Below, one piece after another: positions 32,826-42,100 of a stretch of 64,000 bases of DNA (positions within the stretch are counted from its first letter, which is position 1; each line of letters starts with the position of its first letter). The translations under genes were made by a program, and so were the position numbers. Source of the stretch: an uncultured Aquimarina sp. (GTDB lineage: Bacteria; Bacteroidota; Bacteroidia; Flavobacteriales; Flavobacteriaceae); the NCBI GenBank assembly GCA_947500545.1, contig CANMSO010000008.1, positions 62,001 to 126,000 on the forward strand, given 5' to 3'. Below the pieces are notes generated by a model. That model was not told the origin of the DNA. It saw nothing but the letters and a program-made list of their open reading frames with translations, and ran no database searches.

Positions 32826-34364
32826 ATGAAAAAACAATTATTATTTTTTTGGGCTTTAATTTTGGGGATTCTTTTATCAAGTTGTAATAACGACGATGAT
32901 CTCGATAGACAACAAGAATTGGTTAAGATGCTTTCTTTTAGTTTTTTAGCAAGCAATAACGATGATTTACAACAAGATGTTATAGCAATTATCGATGAAG
33001 CAAATAAAACTATTAAAGCTACATTGCCAGCAAATACGTCGGTGTCATTTTTGAAGCCAACAATTGAACTACCTCAGGGAGCTAGTGTTTTACCAGGAGA
33101 GAATTTTCCTGAGAACTTTACTAACCCTTTAGTGTATAGGGTATTTGGAGATAACTTTATTGAATCGGAGTATACTGTTATAGTGACTATAGAAGATAGT
33201 AAAGAAAGTGAAATAACTAGTTTTAGTTTTATTCAAGATAGAAATCCAGATGTAAACTTGAGTAACGATGTATTAGGTACAATAGATGGTACCGATATCA
33301 CATTAGAGTTTTCTGGCGAAGTCAATATTTCATCATTACTTCCTACTATTGAATTTTCTTCTGGAGCCACAATAAGCCCCGAAATGGGAGTTAAGCAGGA
33401 TTTTACGAATCCTATAACGTATACAGTTACTGCTCAGGATGGAGTGACAAAAACAGAGTATATTGTCAAAGCCTATAAAGACGAGGCTCCAAAGGTCGTG
33501 TTCACTATAGAAGGGCAACAATATAATGCTTTGGTAAGTGGTCAAGATGTTATTTTAGAATTGCCTAAAGGAACTCAACTTAATGCATTAGCTCCAGTTA
33601 TAGAGACCTCTAATGGCGCTTCCATTAGCCCATCAAGTGGGCAAACTCAAGATTTTAGCAAATTAGTGATGTATACCATTACAAGAGCAGATGGTAGTAC
33701 AAGAGAGTATAGGTTTGATATCTTTGAAGAAGATAGCCCTAGAAGCGATAGAGCCGTGTTAGTAGAGTTTTATAAGGCAAATAACAAGTTAGATAACCTA
33801 AATTTACCAGTTGAATATCTACGAAACTGGGATCCTAATGTTTCAGAAATCGAAAATTGGAGTGGAGTCACTTTAAATAGTACGGGACGAGTGGTTTCAT
33901 TTAATATTGGCGCTGCTGCTCTTGTAACTATTTATGAACTTCCAAAAAGTATAGGTAAGCTATCTATGCTTGAGAGCTTAACTATTATATCTTCAAAACT
34001 TCAAGAACTTCCTGATGAGATAAATGATTTGCAGGAATTGGCTTTTTTAACTCTTATAGATAATAGATTAATATCTTTACCAGCAACACTAAATAATTTG
34101 AATAAGCTAGTTCTTGTAGACTTAGAAGGTAATAATTTTGAGACAATACCAGTAGCTGCATTGAAACAAATCAGAAATTTAAGATCACTGCGATTAAAGG
34201 ATAATAATTTATCTAGTATACCAAGAGAATTGGGTGAGTTAACTAATTTAGGAGCACTAGATTTAAGAGAAAACCCAGTCACTAATATCCCAAAAGAAGT
34301 TTGTGATTTATTTCAAAATACAGATAATCTTAAGTTGGATGAAGATGACGTATGTGAAGAGTAA
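32826..34364 (+). CDS. Leucine-rich-repeat lipoprotein with DUF5018-like domains
   Basis: 512 aa from the ATG at 32826 (MKKQLLFFWALILGILLSSC); the frame extends to 32787. Lipobox LLSSC is followed by Asp residues. Three repeats of about 85-90 residues follow (each with FSF…, TIxATLP…, PTIExxxGAxxxP…G…DFTNPxxYTVTAxDG), typical of DUF5018 domains. The C-terminal 150 residues are leucine-rich repeats (LPxSIGKLSMLESLTI, LPDEINDLQELAFLTL, IPRELGELTNLGALDLREN). Probably a surface-exposed binding protein. Confidence 0.85.
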   Translation: MKKQLLFFWALILGILLSSCNNDDDLDRQQELVKMLSFSFLASNNDDLQQDVIAIIDEANKTIKATLPANTSVSFLKPTIELPQGASVLPGENFPENFTNPLVYRVFGDNFIESEYTVIVTIEDSKESEITSFSFIQDRNPDVNLSNDVLGTIDGTDITLEFSGEVNISSLLPTIEFSSGATISPEMGVKQDFTNPITYTVTAQDGVTKTEYIVKAYKDEAPKVVFTIEGQQYNALVSGQDVILELPKGTQLNALAPVIETSNGASISPSSGQTQDFSKLVMYTITRADGSTREYRFDIFEEDSPRSDRAVLVEFYKANNKLDNLNLPVEYLRNWDPNVSEIENWSGVTLNSTGRVVSFNIGAAALVTIYELPKSIGKLSMLESLTIISSKLQELPDEINDLQELAFLTLIDNRLISLPATLNNLNKLVLVDLEGNNFETIPVAALKQIRNLRSLRLKDNNLSSIPRELGELTNLGALDLRENPVTNIPKEVCDLFQNTDNLKLDEDDVCEE

Positions 34365-34370
34365 TTAATA

Positions 34371-34403
34371 AAAAAATACCGTTGCTCTGCAACGGTATTT
34401 TTT
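34371..34403. terminator. Bidirectional terminator between convergent genes
   Basis: AAAAAATACCGTTGC (34371-34385), loop TCT, GCAACGGTATTTTTT (34389-34403): a perfect 15-bp stem with A run on one side and T run on the other, so it can stop transcription from both the lipoprotein gene and the convergent membrane-protein gene. Confidence 0.9.
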
Positions 34404-34421
34404 TTAGCTTTTCGGAGCAAT

Positions 34422-34772
34422 TTACTTATCTAAATTCTTGGTCATAGTAAAACCAGCAAATAATCCAACTCCGGCCATCAAGAAAATTGTTCCTGGATAT
34501 GCTATATCTTCATCTACTCCAATTGATAAATGTAAAATTCCTGCAATAAAAATTCCGACACCTATACCCATTAATAATAATGATAGATTTAGGATAAAGA
34601 CTTTCCAAACAGGAGTTACTCTTTTGTCTTTACTACTATAAAAGATAGAGGCATCAGCTCCTTTTTCGATTAAAGCCAATCTTTCTTTGTTTCTGGCTGT
34701 TACAAATAAATATACTATTCCAAAAATACTTCCAAAAAAGATTAGTGGTATTAGAATTTCTGGTCCGTTCAT
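34422..34772 (-). CDS. DUF6249-like membrane protein
   Basis: 116 aa with three hydrophobic helices (about 5-25, 55-80, 90-110). The segment ARNKERLALIEKGADASIF after helix 1 is the signature I associate with DUF6249. Such genes are usually next to an ECF sigma factor in Bacteroidetes, as here: the sigma gene at 34924 starts divergently. Function unknown, possibly membrane stress related. Confidence 0.8.
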   Translation of the reverse strand: MNGPEILIPLIFFGSIFGIVYLFVTARNKERLALIEKGADASIFYSSKDKRVTPVWKVFILNLSLLLMGIGVGIFIAGILHLSIGVDEDIAYPGTIFLMAGVGLFAGFTMTKNLDK

Positions 34773-34923
34773 AATTTTAATTTTTAAATGATTAATACTG
34801 TTCGTTTTCTATTTAAGACGTGGTATGTTACGAACCGGTTACAAAAAAGCATCAAAAAAATATTTTGTACTTTTTATATCAACTTATGTAACCAATAATT
34901 ATATAGTGTCGTCTTATGAAGAA

Positions 34924-35511
34924 ATGAACCATCAATCAGATCAATATTATATCAACCAAGTCCTGGAAGGACAGGTTAATGCTTTTTCTGTCCTTGTAGA
35001 AAGGTATCAGGGGTTAGTTTATACTGTGGTGTATAGGATGATAAAGAATAAGGAGCAGGCAGAAGAGGTAGCACAAGATTCTTTTATTAAGGCATATAAG
35101 TCACTTAGTAAGTATAGAGGAGATGCCAAATTTTCGACCTGGTTATATACAATAGCGTATCGAAAGAGTTTGGATTCAATTAAAGCTGCAAAACGCACAA
35201 TGGCGTCAGAATTGATAGAAGAGATTAGTGAAGGAGAAATAGAGCTGGTAGGGGATGCATTGGGTTATTTACAGGCAAAAGAAAGAAAAGAGATTATATC
35301 AAATAGTATAATGAAGCTTCCTGAAGACGAAGCTGCCATAATAACATTATATTATTTTGAAGAAAAAAGCGTAAAGGAAATTGTTGATATTATAGGTATA
35401 ACGGCAGATAATGTGAAAATAAAATTATATCGAAGTAGAAAAAAACTATATTCGATTTTAAAGCACCACGTTTCTCCTGAAATAAGTAGTAAAAATGGAA
35501 GAGCAATATAA
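34924..35511 (+). CDS. ECF-type RNA polymerase sigma factor
   Basis: 195 aa from the ATG at 34924 (MNHQSDQYYINQVLEGQVNAF), preferred over the open frame from 34825, whose extra 33 residues are not sigma-like. Region 2: LVERYQGLVYTVVYRMIKNKEQAEEVAQDSFIKAYKSL; region 4: KLPEDEAAIITLYYFEEKSVKEIVDIIGI. The stop overlaps the following membrane protein gene by 17 bases, and a DUF6249-like gene is divergent upstream; this trio is common in flavobacteria. Confidence 0.92.
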   Translation: MNHQSDQYYINQVLEGQVNAFSVLVERYQGLVYTVVYRMIKNKEQAEEVAQDSFIKAYKSLSKYRGDAKFSTWLYTIAYRKSLDSIKAAKRTMASELIEEISEGEIELVGDALGYLQAKERKEIISNSIMKLPEDEAAIITLYYFEEKSVKEIVDIIGITADNVKIKLYRSRKKLYSILKHHVSPEISSKNGRAI

Positions 35512-35890
35512 AGACATAAAGCATTTGGTAAAAGAAGCCGGTTTAGATCATCCTAATCCTGGGTTTTTGAACAATGTGATGAATCAAATTGAGGTTGCCC
35601 AAACTCAAAAATCTATAGTATATAAACCATTAATTTCTAAGAAAATTTGGTTTGTTATTGGGTTGGTAATTGTGGGGTTATTATTTGTATTGCCATTCTT
35701 GTCAGAAGGCAAAGCGTCGATTATTGATAAAGTCGACTTATCCTTTTTAAATTTTAAAGGAATAAATAACCCACTTTCGGGATTCACATTTCATAAAACT
35801 ACAATATATGGTATGTTGTTTCTTGCAATTTTATTTTTTGTTCAAATTCCGCTTCTAAAAAGGAGGATCGATAGAAGTTTTTCGATATAA
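35495..35890 (+). CDS. Membrane protein of the ECF locus, probable anti-sigma factor
   Basis: 131 aa. A cytoplasmic N-terminal segment of about 50 residues with the start EEQYKDIKHLVKEAGLDHPNPGFL, a first transmembrane helix (IWFVIGLVIVGLLFVLPF), a short loop and a second helix (TTIYGMLFLAILFFVQIPLL). It overlaps the sigma gene by 17 bases. The N-terminal segment may bind the sigma factor; no known anti-sigma motif is visible, so this is inferred from the position. Confidence 0.7.
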   Translation: MEEQYKDIKHLVKEAGLDHPNPGFLNNVMNQIEVAQTQKSIVYKPLISKKIWFVIGLVIVGLLFVLPFLSEGKASIIDKVDLSFLNFKGINNPLSGFTFHKTTIYGMLFLAILFFVQIPLLKRRIDRSFSI

Positions 35891-35964
35891 CAGTCCAAGA
35901 TTATTTTTTAAACTGCAGTACATTTTCTATTTTACATACCAAATTAATTTTGGGAAACAGTTTT

Positions 35965-37293
35965 ATGCAAAAAAGGGTATGTATTATTGGAGCAGGACCA
36001 AGTGGAATTACTGCTCTTAAGAATTTAAAAGATAAAGAGCTAGACGTTATTTGTTATGATCGTAACGCAGCAGTAGGTGGTAACTGGATTTATTCTGAGG
36101 ACGAAAGTCATTCTAGTGTTTTTGAGACTACGCATATTATAAGTTCAAAGACATTATCGCAATATGAAGATTTTACCTTTGACGATTTTGATAAAACAGT
36201 GGCAGATTATCCCTCTCATGATGAGCTTAGGAGGTATTTTCAAGCCTATGCAAAACGTTTTGAACTGTACCCATATATAGAGTTCGAAACAACCATAAAA
36301 CATTGTAACAGAGTTTCTAATAACAAATGGGAGATTGCTATTGTTCAAAATAATAAAGAAAGAATAGAAGTTTTTACCGATTTGGTTGTTTGTAATGGTC
36401 ATCATTCTGTACCTAGAATCCCAGAATACCCAGGAAACTTTTCGGGTAAGTTTATTCACTCTCATAATTATAAAAAAGCATCGCCCTTTAGAGATAAGAA
36501 AGTTCTGGTTATTGGTGGTGGCAATTCTGCCTGTGATGTTGCCGTAGAGACCAGTAGAGTTAGCAAGAAAACAAGTATAAGCTGGAGGAGAGGGTATCGT
36601 ATTATTCCCAAGTTCTTCTTTGGCTTACCTTCAGATATTGTAGGTGCTCGTTCTTCATGGTTACCTATAAAAATTAGAAGTTGGTTTAATGACCGATTGC
36701 TTACCATAATGTTGGGTAAAAACAAATTGTATGGATTGCAAGAAGTAAAAACGAAGTTTGGTCAAACGCATCCAACAATTAATGATGAATTATTATATAA
36801 AATTCGTCATGGAAAAGTACATCCAAAATTAGATATTGAAAGATTTGATGGTGCTACGGTATATTTTAAGGATGGTAGTCATGAAGAAGTTGATATTATT
36901 ATTGCCTGTACAGGGTATATTCTTAAACATTCTTTTTTTGATGAAGGATTTGTTGATTATAGTGAAGGTCCGGTACCGTTGTATCTAAAGATGTTTCATG
37001 CAGAGTATCATGATCTATTTTTTGTAGGTATGTTTCAACCACTTGGGTGTATATGGCCGGGATCAGAGTTACAAAGTAAACTTTTGGCAAATTATTTAAC
37101 CGGAACCTGGAAAATGCCAACAAATATCAAAGCGCTATGTGAAAAGGAAGTTACAAATCCACACTATAGACAAATCAATACACCAAGGCATACCATAACT
37201 GTGGATTATCATGCATTTAGAAAAGCATTGTTAAAGCAGTTGCCTAAAAATTGGAAATCGAGAAGATCAAATACAATTTCACAAAGTGCGTGA
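35965..37293 (+). CDS. Flavin-containing monooxygenase-like oxidoreductase
   Basis: 442 aa from the ATG at 35965 (MQKRVCIIGAGPSG); a TTG at 35950 is the other option. FAD-binding GxGxxG in IGAGPSG near the start, the FMO-type motif FSGKFIHSHNY (FxGxxxHxxxY), and the second dinucleotide motif VIGGGNSACD for NADPH. It oxygenates soft nucleophiles (N or S) in FMOs; substrate here unknown. The C-terminal GxGY…-like ACTGYILKH is also typical. The stop overlaps the next gene's ATG (TGATG). Confidence 0.88.
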   Translation: MQKRVCIIGAGPSGITALKNLKDKELDVICYDRNAAVGGNWIYSEDESHSSVFETTHIISSKTLSQYEDFTFDDFDKTVADYPSHDELRRYFQAYAKRFELYPYIEFETTIKHCNRVSNNKWEIAIVQNNKERIEVFTDLVVCNGHHSVPRIPEYPGNFSGKFIHSHNYKKASPFRDKKVLVIGGGNSACDVAVETSRVSKKTSISWRRGYRIIPKFFFGLPSDIVGARSSWLPIKIRSWFNDRLLTIMLGKNKLYGLQEVKTKFGQTHPTINDELLYKIRHGKVHPKLDIERFDGATVYFKDGSHEEVDIIIACTGYILKHSFFDEGFVDYSEGPVPLYLKMFHAEYHDLFFVGMFQPLGCIWPGSELQSKLLANYLTGTWKMPTNIKALCEKEVTNPHYRQINTPRHTITVDYHAFRKALLKQLPKNWKSRRSNTISQSA

Positions 37294-37985
37294 TGATAAG
37301 TAATGATTTCAAAAGATTTATAGAAAATTTGTCACAAGGTTTTACGCCTGTAGTATCTTCAAAATTTTATAAGGATGATTATGTGTCAATTGACCTGTCT
37401 GAAGTTAATTCTGATCTTGACAACATAGATGTTTCGTCTTCAAAAGCATTTGAAGCGTATATAAAGCAATATTTACTAAAAAACGACACATTAGTTGCTT
37501 GGGGAGGGTATAATGAAATGAGGGGCATTTATCGCAGAAGTACACATTTTAATCAACAAGATCCAGAAACCGAACGTAATATTCATTTGGGAATAGATGT
37601 TTGGTGCGATGCTGGTACAGAAATACTTTCTCCGTTAGATGGGAAAATCCATAGTTTTAAGAATAATGATAATTATGGAGATTATGGCCCAACTATTATC
37701 TTAGAACATACTGCTAGTGATATAAAGTTTTATACATTATATGGTCATTTGAGTACGGCTTCACTTTTTGATTTAGAACCGGGTCAAAATATAGTCAAAG
37801 GACAAGTTATAGCAACACTTGGTGATGCTCAGGTTAATGGAGACTATGCACCACATTTGCATTTTCAGATTATTAGAGATATGCAAGGAAATGTTGGAGA
37901 TTATCCTGGAGTTTCAAATAAAAACGATTTGACATTTTATCTTGAAAATTGCCCAGATCCAAATTTATTACTCAAAATCGAATAG
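37293..37985 (+). CDS. M23-family metallopeptidase domain protein, no signal peptide
   Basis: 230 aa from the ATG that overlaps the preceding stop (TGATG at 37291-37295); the frame is open from 37251. The lysostaphin/M23 fold is clear in the C-terminal two thirds: HLGIDVWCDAGTEILSP (HxxxD), LYGHLST, and PHLHFQI (HxH). All four zinc and catalytic residues appear present. There is no signal peptide or membrane helix, and no LysM or SH3 domain; residues 1-75 match nothing I know. Coupling with the FMO gene suggests a shared role, which I cannot name. Confidence 0.8.
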   Translation: MISNDFKRFIENLSQGFTPVVSSKFYKDDYVSIDLSEVNSDLDNIDVSSSKAFEAYIKQYLLKNDTLVAWGGYNEMRGIYRRSTHFNQQDPETERNIHLGIDVWCDAGTEILSPLDGKIHSFKNNDNYGDYGPTIILEHTASDIKFYTLYGHLSTASLFDLEPGQNIVKGQVIATLGDAQVNGDYAPHLHFQIIRDMQGNVGDYPGVSNKNDLTFYLENCPDPNLLLKIE

Positions 37986-38112
37986 TTTATTCAGTCAAAA
38001 TTTCTTTGAGAACATATTTCTGACTTAGATCATGTGAGAATCCATCTGTTGTTTGTGTTTTTCATCGCTAAAAACGTGTTTTTAATCTGATTTTATTAAT
38101 ATTTTAAGAAAT

Positions 38113-38282
38113 TAAAACACTGAAAATCAATTCATTAGTGTTTTTTTAACATATTTTTTGGTATTTGAACGAAAATTATAGGTGTTTTATCTAAAAGCCT
38201 GATTATTAGTTGGTAGTGTTATTATTTAAAAGTACCATTGTATGGTAAAACCGTAAGTTTTTAATCGTAAAGCCCCAATTTT
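38113..38282 (+). promoter_or_regulatory. Conserved upstream control region, copy 2
   Basis: Matches copy 1 at 31785-31953: TTAGTGTTTTTTTA (38135-38148), CGAAAAT (38170-38176), ATCTAAAAGCCTGATT (38189-38204), TTG (38210-38212), 20 bases, TACCATTG (38233-38240), and the palindrome TATGGT-AAA-ACCGTA (38241-38255). The stretch between the first two elements is 10 bases shorter than in copy 1, while spacing from CGAAAAT on is identical. The start codon is 27 bases after the palindrome. The whole gap 37986-38282 is otherwise without a gene. Confidence 0.6.
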
Positions 38283-38954
38283 ATGAAACTATCAGCCCTA
38301 ATTTTCAGTTTATTTTTATCTCTTTCAATTTTTGCAAATAATGAAAAAAGCCTTGCTGTAGAACAGGATGGTCTTGTTGTTGAAGTAATGGATTTTGAAG
38401 AAGGTGATAAGATCAAATTATTTGAAGTTGAATCAGGAGATCATATCTTGTCTAAATCTTATGGACGTATCGATCTTAGTCAATTACCTTTAGGTTCTTA
38501 TTTACTTGAAAACAATCAAGGACAGTCTGTAATTATTGATCGCTTAGAAGAAAGTCTTATGATTGATGGAGCTATTATTGCAGAATCACCTGAATTTCTT
38601 TTAGAAGAGGAAAATATTCAAGAAAACTATATAGCAGAGGAAGTTGCCGAAGATGTAGTTATAGAAGAAGAAATAGATGTAGAGCAAGAATTTGTGGAGC
38701 AATATGTAAATTCTAACAAGAATTTATTGTCTATCGAGAGAGAAGGTAATATGATTACCGTAATTAATTTTGAAGAAGGAGACAAGTTAAAACTGTTTGA
38801 GGTTAAGGATACAATTCATGTATTATCAAAAACGACAAATATTGTAGATTTGAGTCAATTACCAGTAGGAGTATATGTACTAGAGAATAGCAAAGGAGAT
38901 TCTGTAATAATAGAGAAATTTACTGAAATTCAAAACAATCTTACAGAGCTATAA
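38283..38954 (+). CDS. Secreted protein of two sorting-tail-like modules, paralogue 2
   Basis: 223 aa with signal peptide (LIFSLFLSLSIFAN). Same layout as the protein at 31954-32595: modules at about 25-85 and 155-215 with DFEEGDKIKLFEVE…HILSKS…IDLSQLPLGSYLLEN, and a longer acidic linker (EEENIQENYIAEEVAEDVVIEEE). A duplication of gene plus upstream region is the simplest origin. No cargo domain is present. A strong terminator follows. Function unknown; a small surface or scaffold protein is a guess. Confidence 0.75.
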   Translation: MKLSALIFSLFLSLSIFANNEKSLAVEQDGLVVEVMDFEEGDKIKLFEVESGDHILSKSYGRIDLSQLPLGSYLLENNQGQSVIIDRLEESLMIDGAIIAESPEFLLEEENIQENYIAEEVAEDVVIEEEIDVEQEFVEQYVNSNKNLLSIEREGNMITVINFEEGDKLKLFEVKDTIHVLSKTTNIVDLSQLPVGVYVLENSKGDSVIIEKFTEIQNNLTEL

Positions 38955-39008
38955 ATTTTACAGAGGGCATTTAAAAACTAACTAAAGCTTTCAATTAGTT
39001 AATAAATA

Positions 39009-39050
39009 AAAACAAAAACCAGGTCTTTCAAAAGACCTGGTTTTTGTTTT
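39009..39050. terminator. Bidirectional terminator
   Basis: AAAACAAAAACCAGGTCTTT (39009-39028), loop CA, AAAGACCTGGTTTTTGTTTT (39031-39050): a perfect 20-bp stem between convergent genes, the sorting-tail-like paralogue on one side and secA on the other. Confidence 0.9.
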
Positions 39051-39105
39051 TAAAGTGTTTTTATACTACTGTCAATAGAAATTTATTGAGATTATAAAAA
39101 CATTA

Positions 39106-42100
39106 TTAGTCGTTACTCACAATAACCCATTCTCCTTTTTCAATTAATGGAATTGCTTGTTTGTATTTTAGTGTTTTATTTTCTCCACTCATCACATGTT
39201 TAATAGTAACCTTATCGTTACGTCCAATTTTTGGTTGCTCTCTAACGATGGTTTCGGTCACTTGCGGGCGTCCCTGGGTTTGTCCTGCAGTTCTACTTTG
39301 AGCAGCACGTTCATCCATATTCGGAATTTCTTCTTTAGAAGTTTCAAGCTTTTCCTTTCTACGAACTTGACGAGCTTCAGAAATATCCTGAGTGTTACCT
39401 GTCGGTAGTTCTCCTTTGAACAGGAAAGAAATTACATCCTTATTTACCTCTTCGATCATTGCTTTAAACAACTCAAAAGCCTCAAATTTGTATATAAGTA
39501 ATGGATCTTTTTGTTCGTGAACTGCAAGTTGCACACTTTGTTTTAGCTCATCCATTTTACGTAAATGCGTTTTCCAAGCATCATCAATAATGGCAAGAGT
39601 AATATTTTTTTCGAAATCAGTAATCAATTGTTTTCCACCAGACTCATATGCTTTTTGTAAGTCGGTAGCAACATTTATACTTTTCACTCCATCTGTAAAC
39701 GGTACTAAGATTCTTTCGTATTTGCTTGATGGGTCTTCGTATACTTGTTTGATTACAGGATAAGCACTTTCAGCGTTACGTTTCATTTTATCCTGATAAT
39801 GCTCATAAGCGGCTTTGTAAATTTCACCAGCAATTTTTTGAGGATCCATTTTTTCAAATTCTTCTTCACTTACAGGACTACTCATAGAGAAGTAACGGAT
39901 GAGTTCAAATTCGAAATTTTTAAAATCTTGAGCCACTTTATTTCCTTCTGCAATAACCTCAGATGTATCATAGATCATATTTGCAATATCTACACGTAAA
40001 CGTTCACCAAATAAAGCGTGATAACGACGCTTGTATACCACTTCACGTTGTGCATTCATTACATCGTCATATTCAAGTAATCGCTTACGAACACCAAAGT
40101 TGTTTTCTTCGACTTTTTTCTGAGCTCTTTCAATAGATTTAGAAATCATAGAGTGTTGGATAACCTCTCCTTCTTTAAGTCCCATTCTATCCATCATTTT
40201 AGCAATACGCTCAGAACCAAAAAGACGCATTAAGTTATCTTCAAGAGACACATAGAATTGTGAACTTCCTGGATCTCCTTGACGACCTGCACGACCACGT
40301 AACTGCCTGTCTACACGACGAGAATCATGACGCTCTGTACCTACAATAGCAAGACCACCAGCCGCTTTTACTTCGTCTGATAACTTAATATCAGTACCAC
40401 GACCTGCCATATTGGTTGCAATGGTTACAACACCTGGGTTACCGGCTTCGGCAACAATATCTGCTTCTTTTTTATGAAGTTTCGCATTTAATACATTATG
40501 GGGTACTTTACGAATAGTAAGCATTCTTCCCAATAATTCTGAAATTTCTACAGAGGTAGTACCAATTAGCACAGGTCTTCCTGCTCGGGATAATTCAGTA
40601 ACTTGTTCAATAACTGCATTATATTTCTCGCGTTTGGTTTTGTATACCAAATCTTCCATATCTTTTCTGGCGATAGGTCTGTTGGTTGGTATTTCTACCA
40701 CATCTAGTTTGTAGATTTCCCAAAGCTCGCCAGCTTCTGTAACAGCTGTACCCGTCATACCAGATAATTTGCCATACATACGGAAATAATTCTGAAGTGT
40801 AACCGTAGCAAAGGTCTGTGTAGCGTCTTCGATTTTTACATTTTCTTTAGCTTCAATCGCTTGGTGAAGCCCATCGCTATAACGACGACCATCCATAATA
40901 CGACCGGTCTGCTCATCAACAATTTTTACTTTGTTATCCATTACAACATACTCTACATCTTTTTCAAATAATGAGTATGCTTTTAATAACTGGCGTAGTG
41001 TGTGTATACGTTCACTTTTTACGCTATAATCTCTAAATAGATCTTCTTTCTTTTCTGCCTCATCTTCTTTTGATAGCCCTTCTCCCTCGATTTTGGCTAT
41101 TTCCATACCGATTTGCGGTAGGACAAAGAAATCAGGGTCATCTTTACCAGAAAGATAGTCTACACCTTTATCCGTAAGATCAATTTGATTGTTTTTTTCT
41201 TCGATAACATAGTACAGGTCTGCATCAATTTTATGCATTTCTCTATTGTTATCTTGCATATAGAAGTTTTCAGTCTTCTGTAGTAATAGTTTTACTCCTT
41301 CTTCACTTAAAAACTTAATTAATGCCTTATTTTTAGGAATCCCTCTATATACCTGCAATAATTTGAATCCACCTTCTTTAGTGTCACCTTCTTTAATCAG
41401 TTTTTTAGCTTCGGCAAGAACGGTAGTTAAATATTTTTGCTGAACAGATACTATATCTGCAATTTTAGGTTTTAATTCATCAAATTCATGTACATCTCCT
41501 TTTGGTATCGGACCAGAAATAATTAGTGGTGTTCTTGCGTCATCAATTAATACAGAATCTACTTCATCAATGATTGCATAATTATGAGGGCGCTGTACTA
41601 AATCTTCTGGAGAGTGTGACATGTTATCACGTAGGTAATCAAAACCAAATTCATTATTTGTACCATATGTGATATCTGCATTATATGCTGCTCTACGTTC
41701 TGCAGAATTTGGTCTGTGATTATCAATGCAATCTACTGTTAGACCATGAAATTGAAAAATAGGAGCCATCCATTCACTATCACGACGTGCAAGGTAGTCG
41801 TTTACCGTTACCAGATGAACACCATTTCCTGATAATGCATTAAGATATACAGGAAGTGTTGCTACAAGAGTTTTTCCTTCTCCTGTTTGCATTTCGGCTA
41901 CTTTCCCTTCATGAAGTGCGATACCACCAACAAGCTGAACATCGTAATGGATCATATCCCATTTTACCTCTTTACCTGCGGCATCCCAACTTGTAGCCCA
42001 AACAGCCTTATCATCGTTTAGTGTGATATGCTCTTTGGTTCCTGAGAGTTCACGATCATATGCAGAAGCTGTAACTTCGATAGTTTCATTATTAGCAAAA

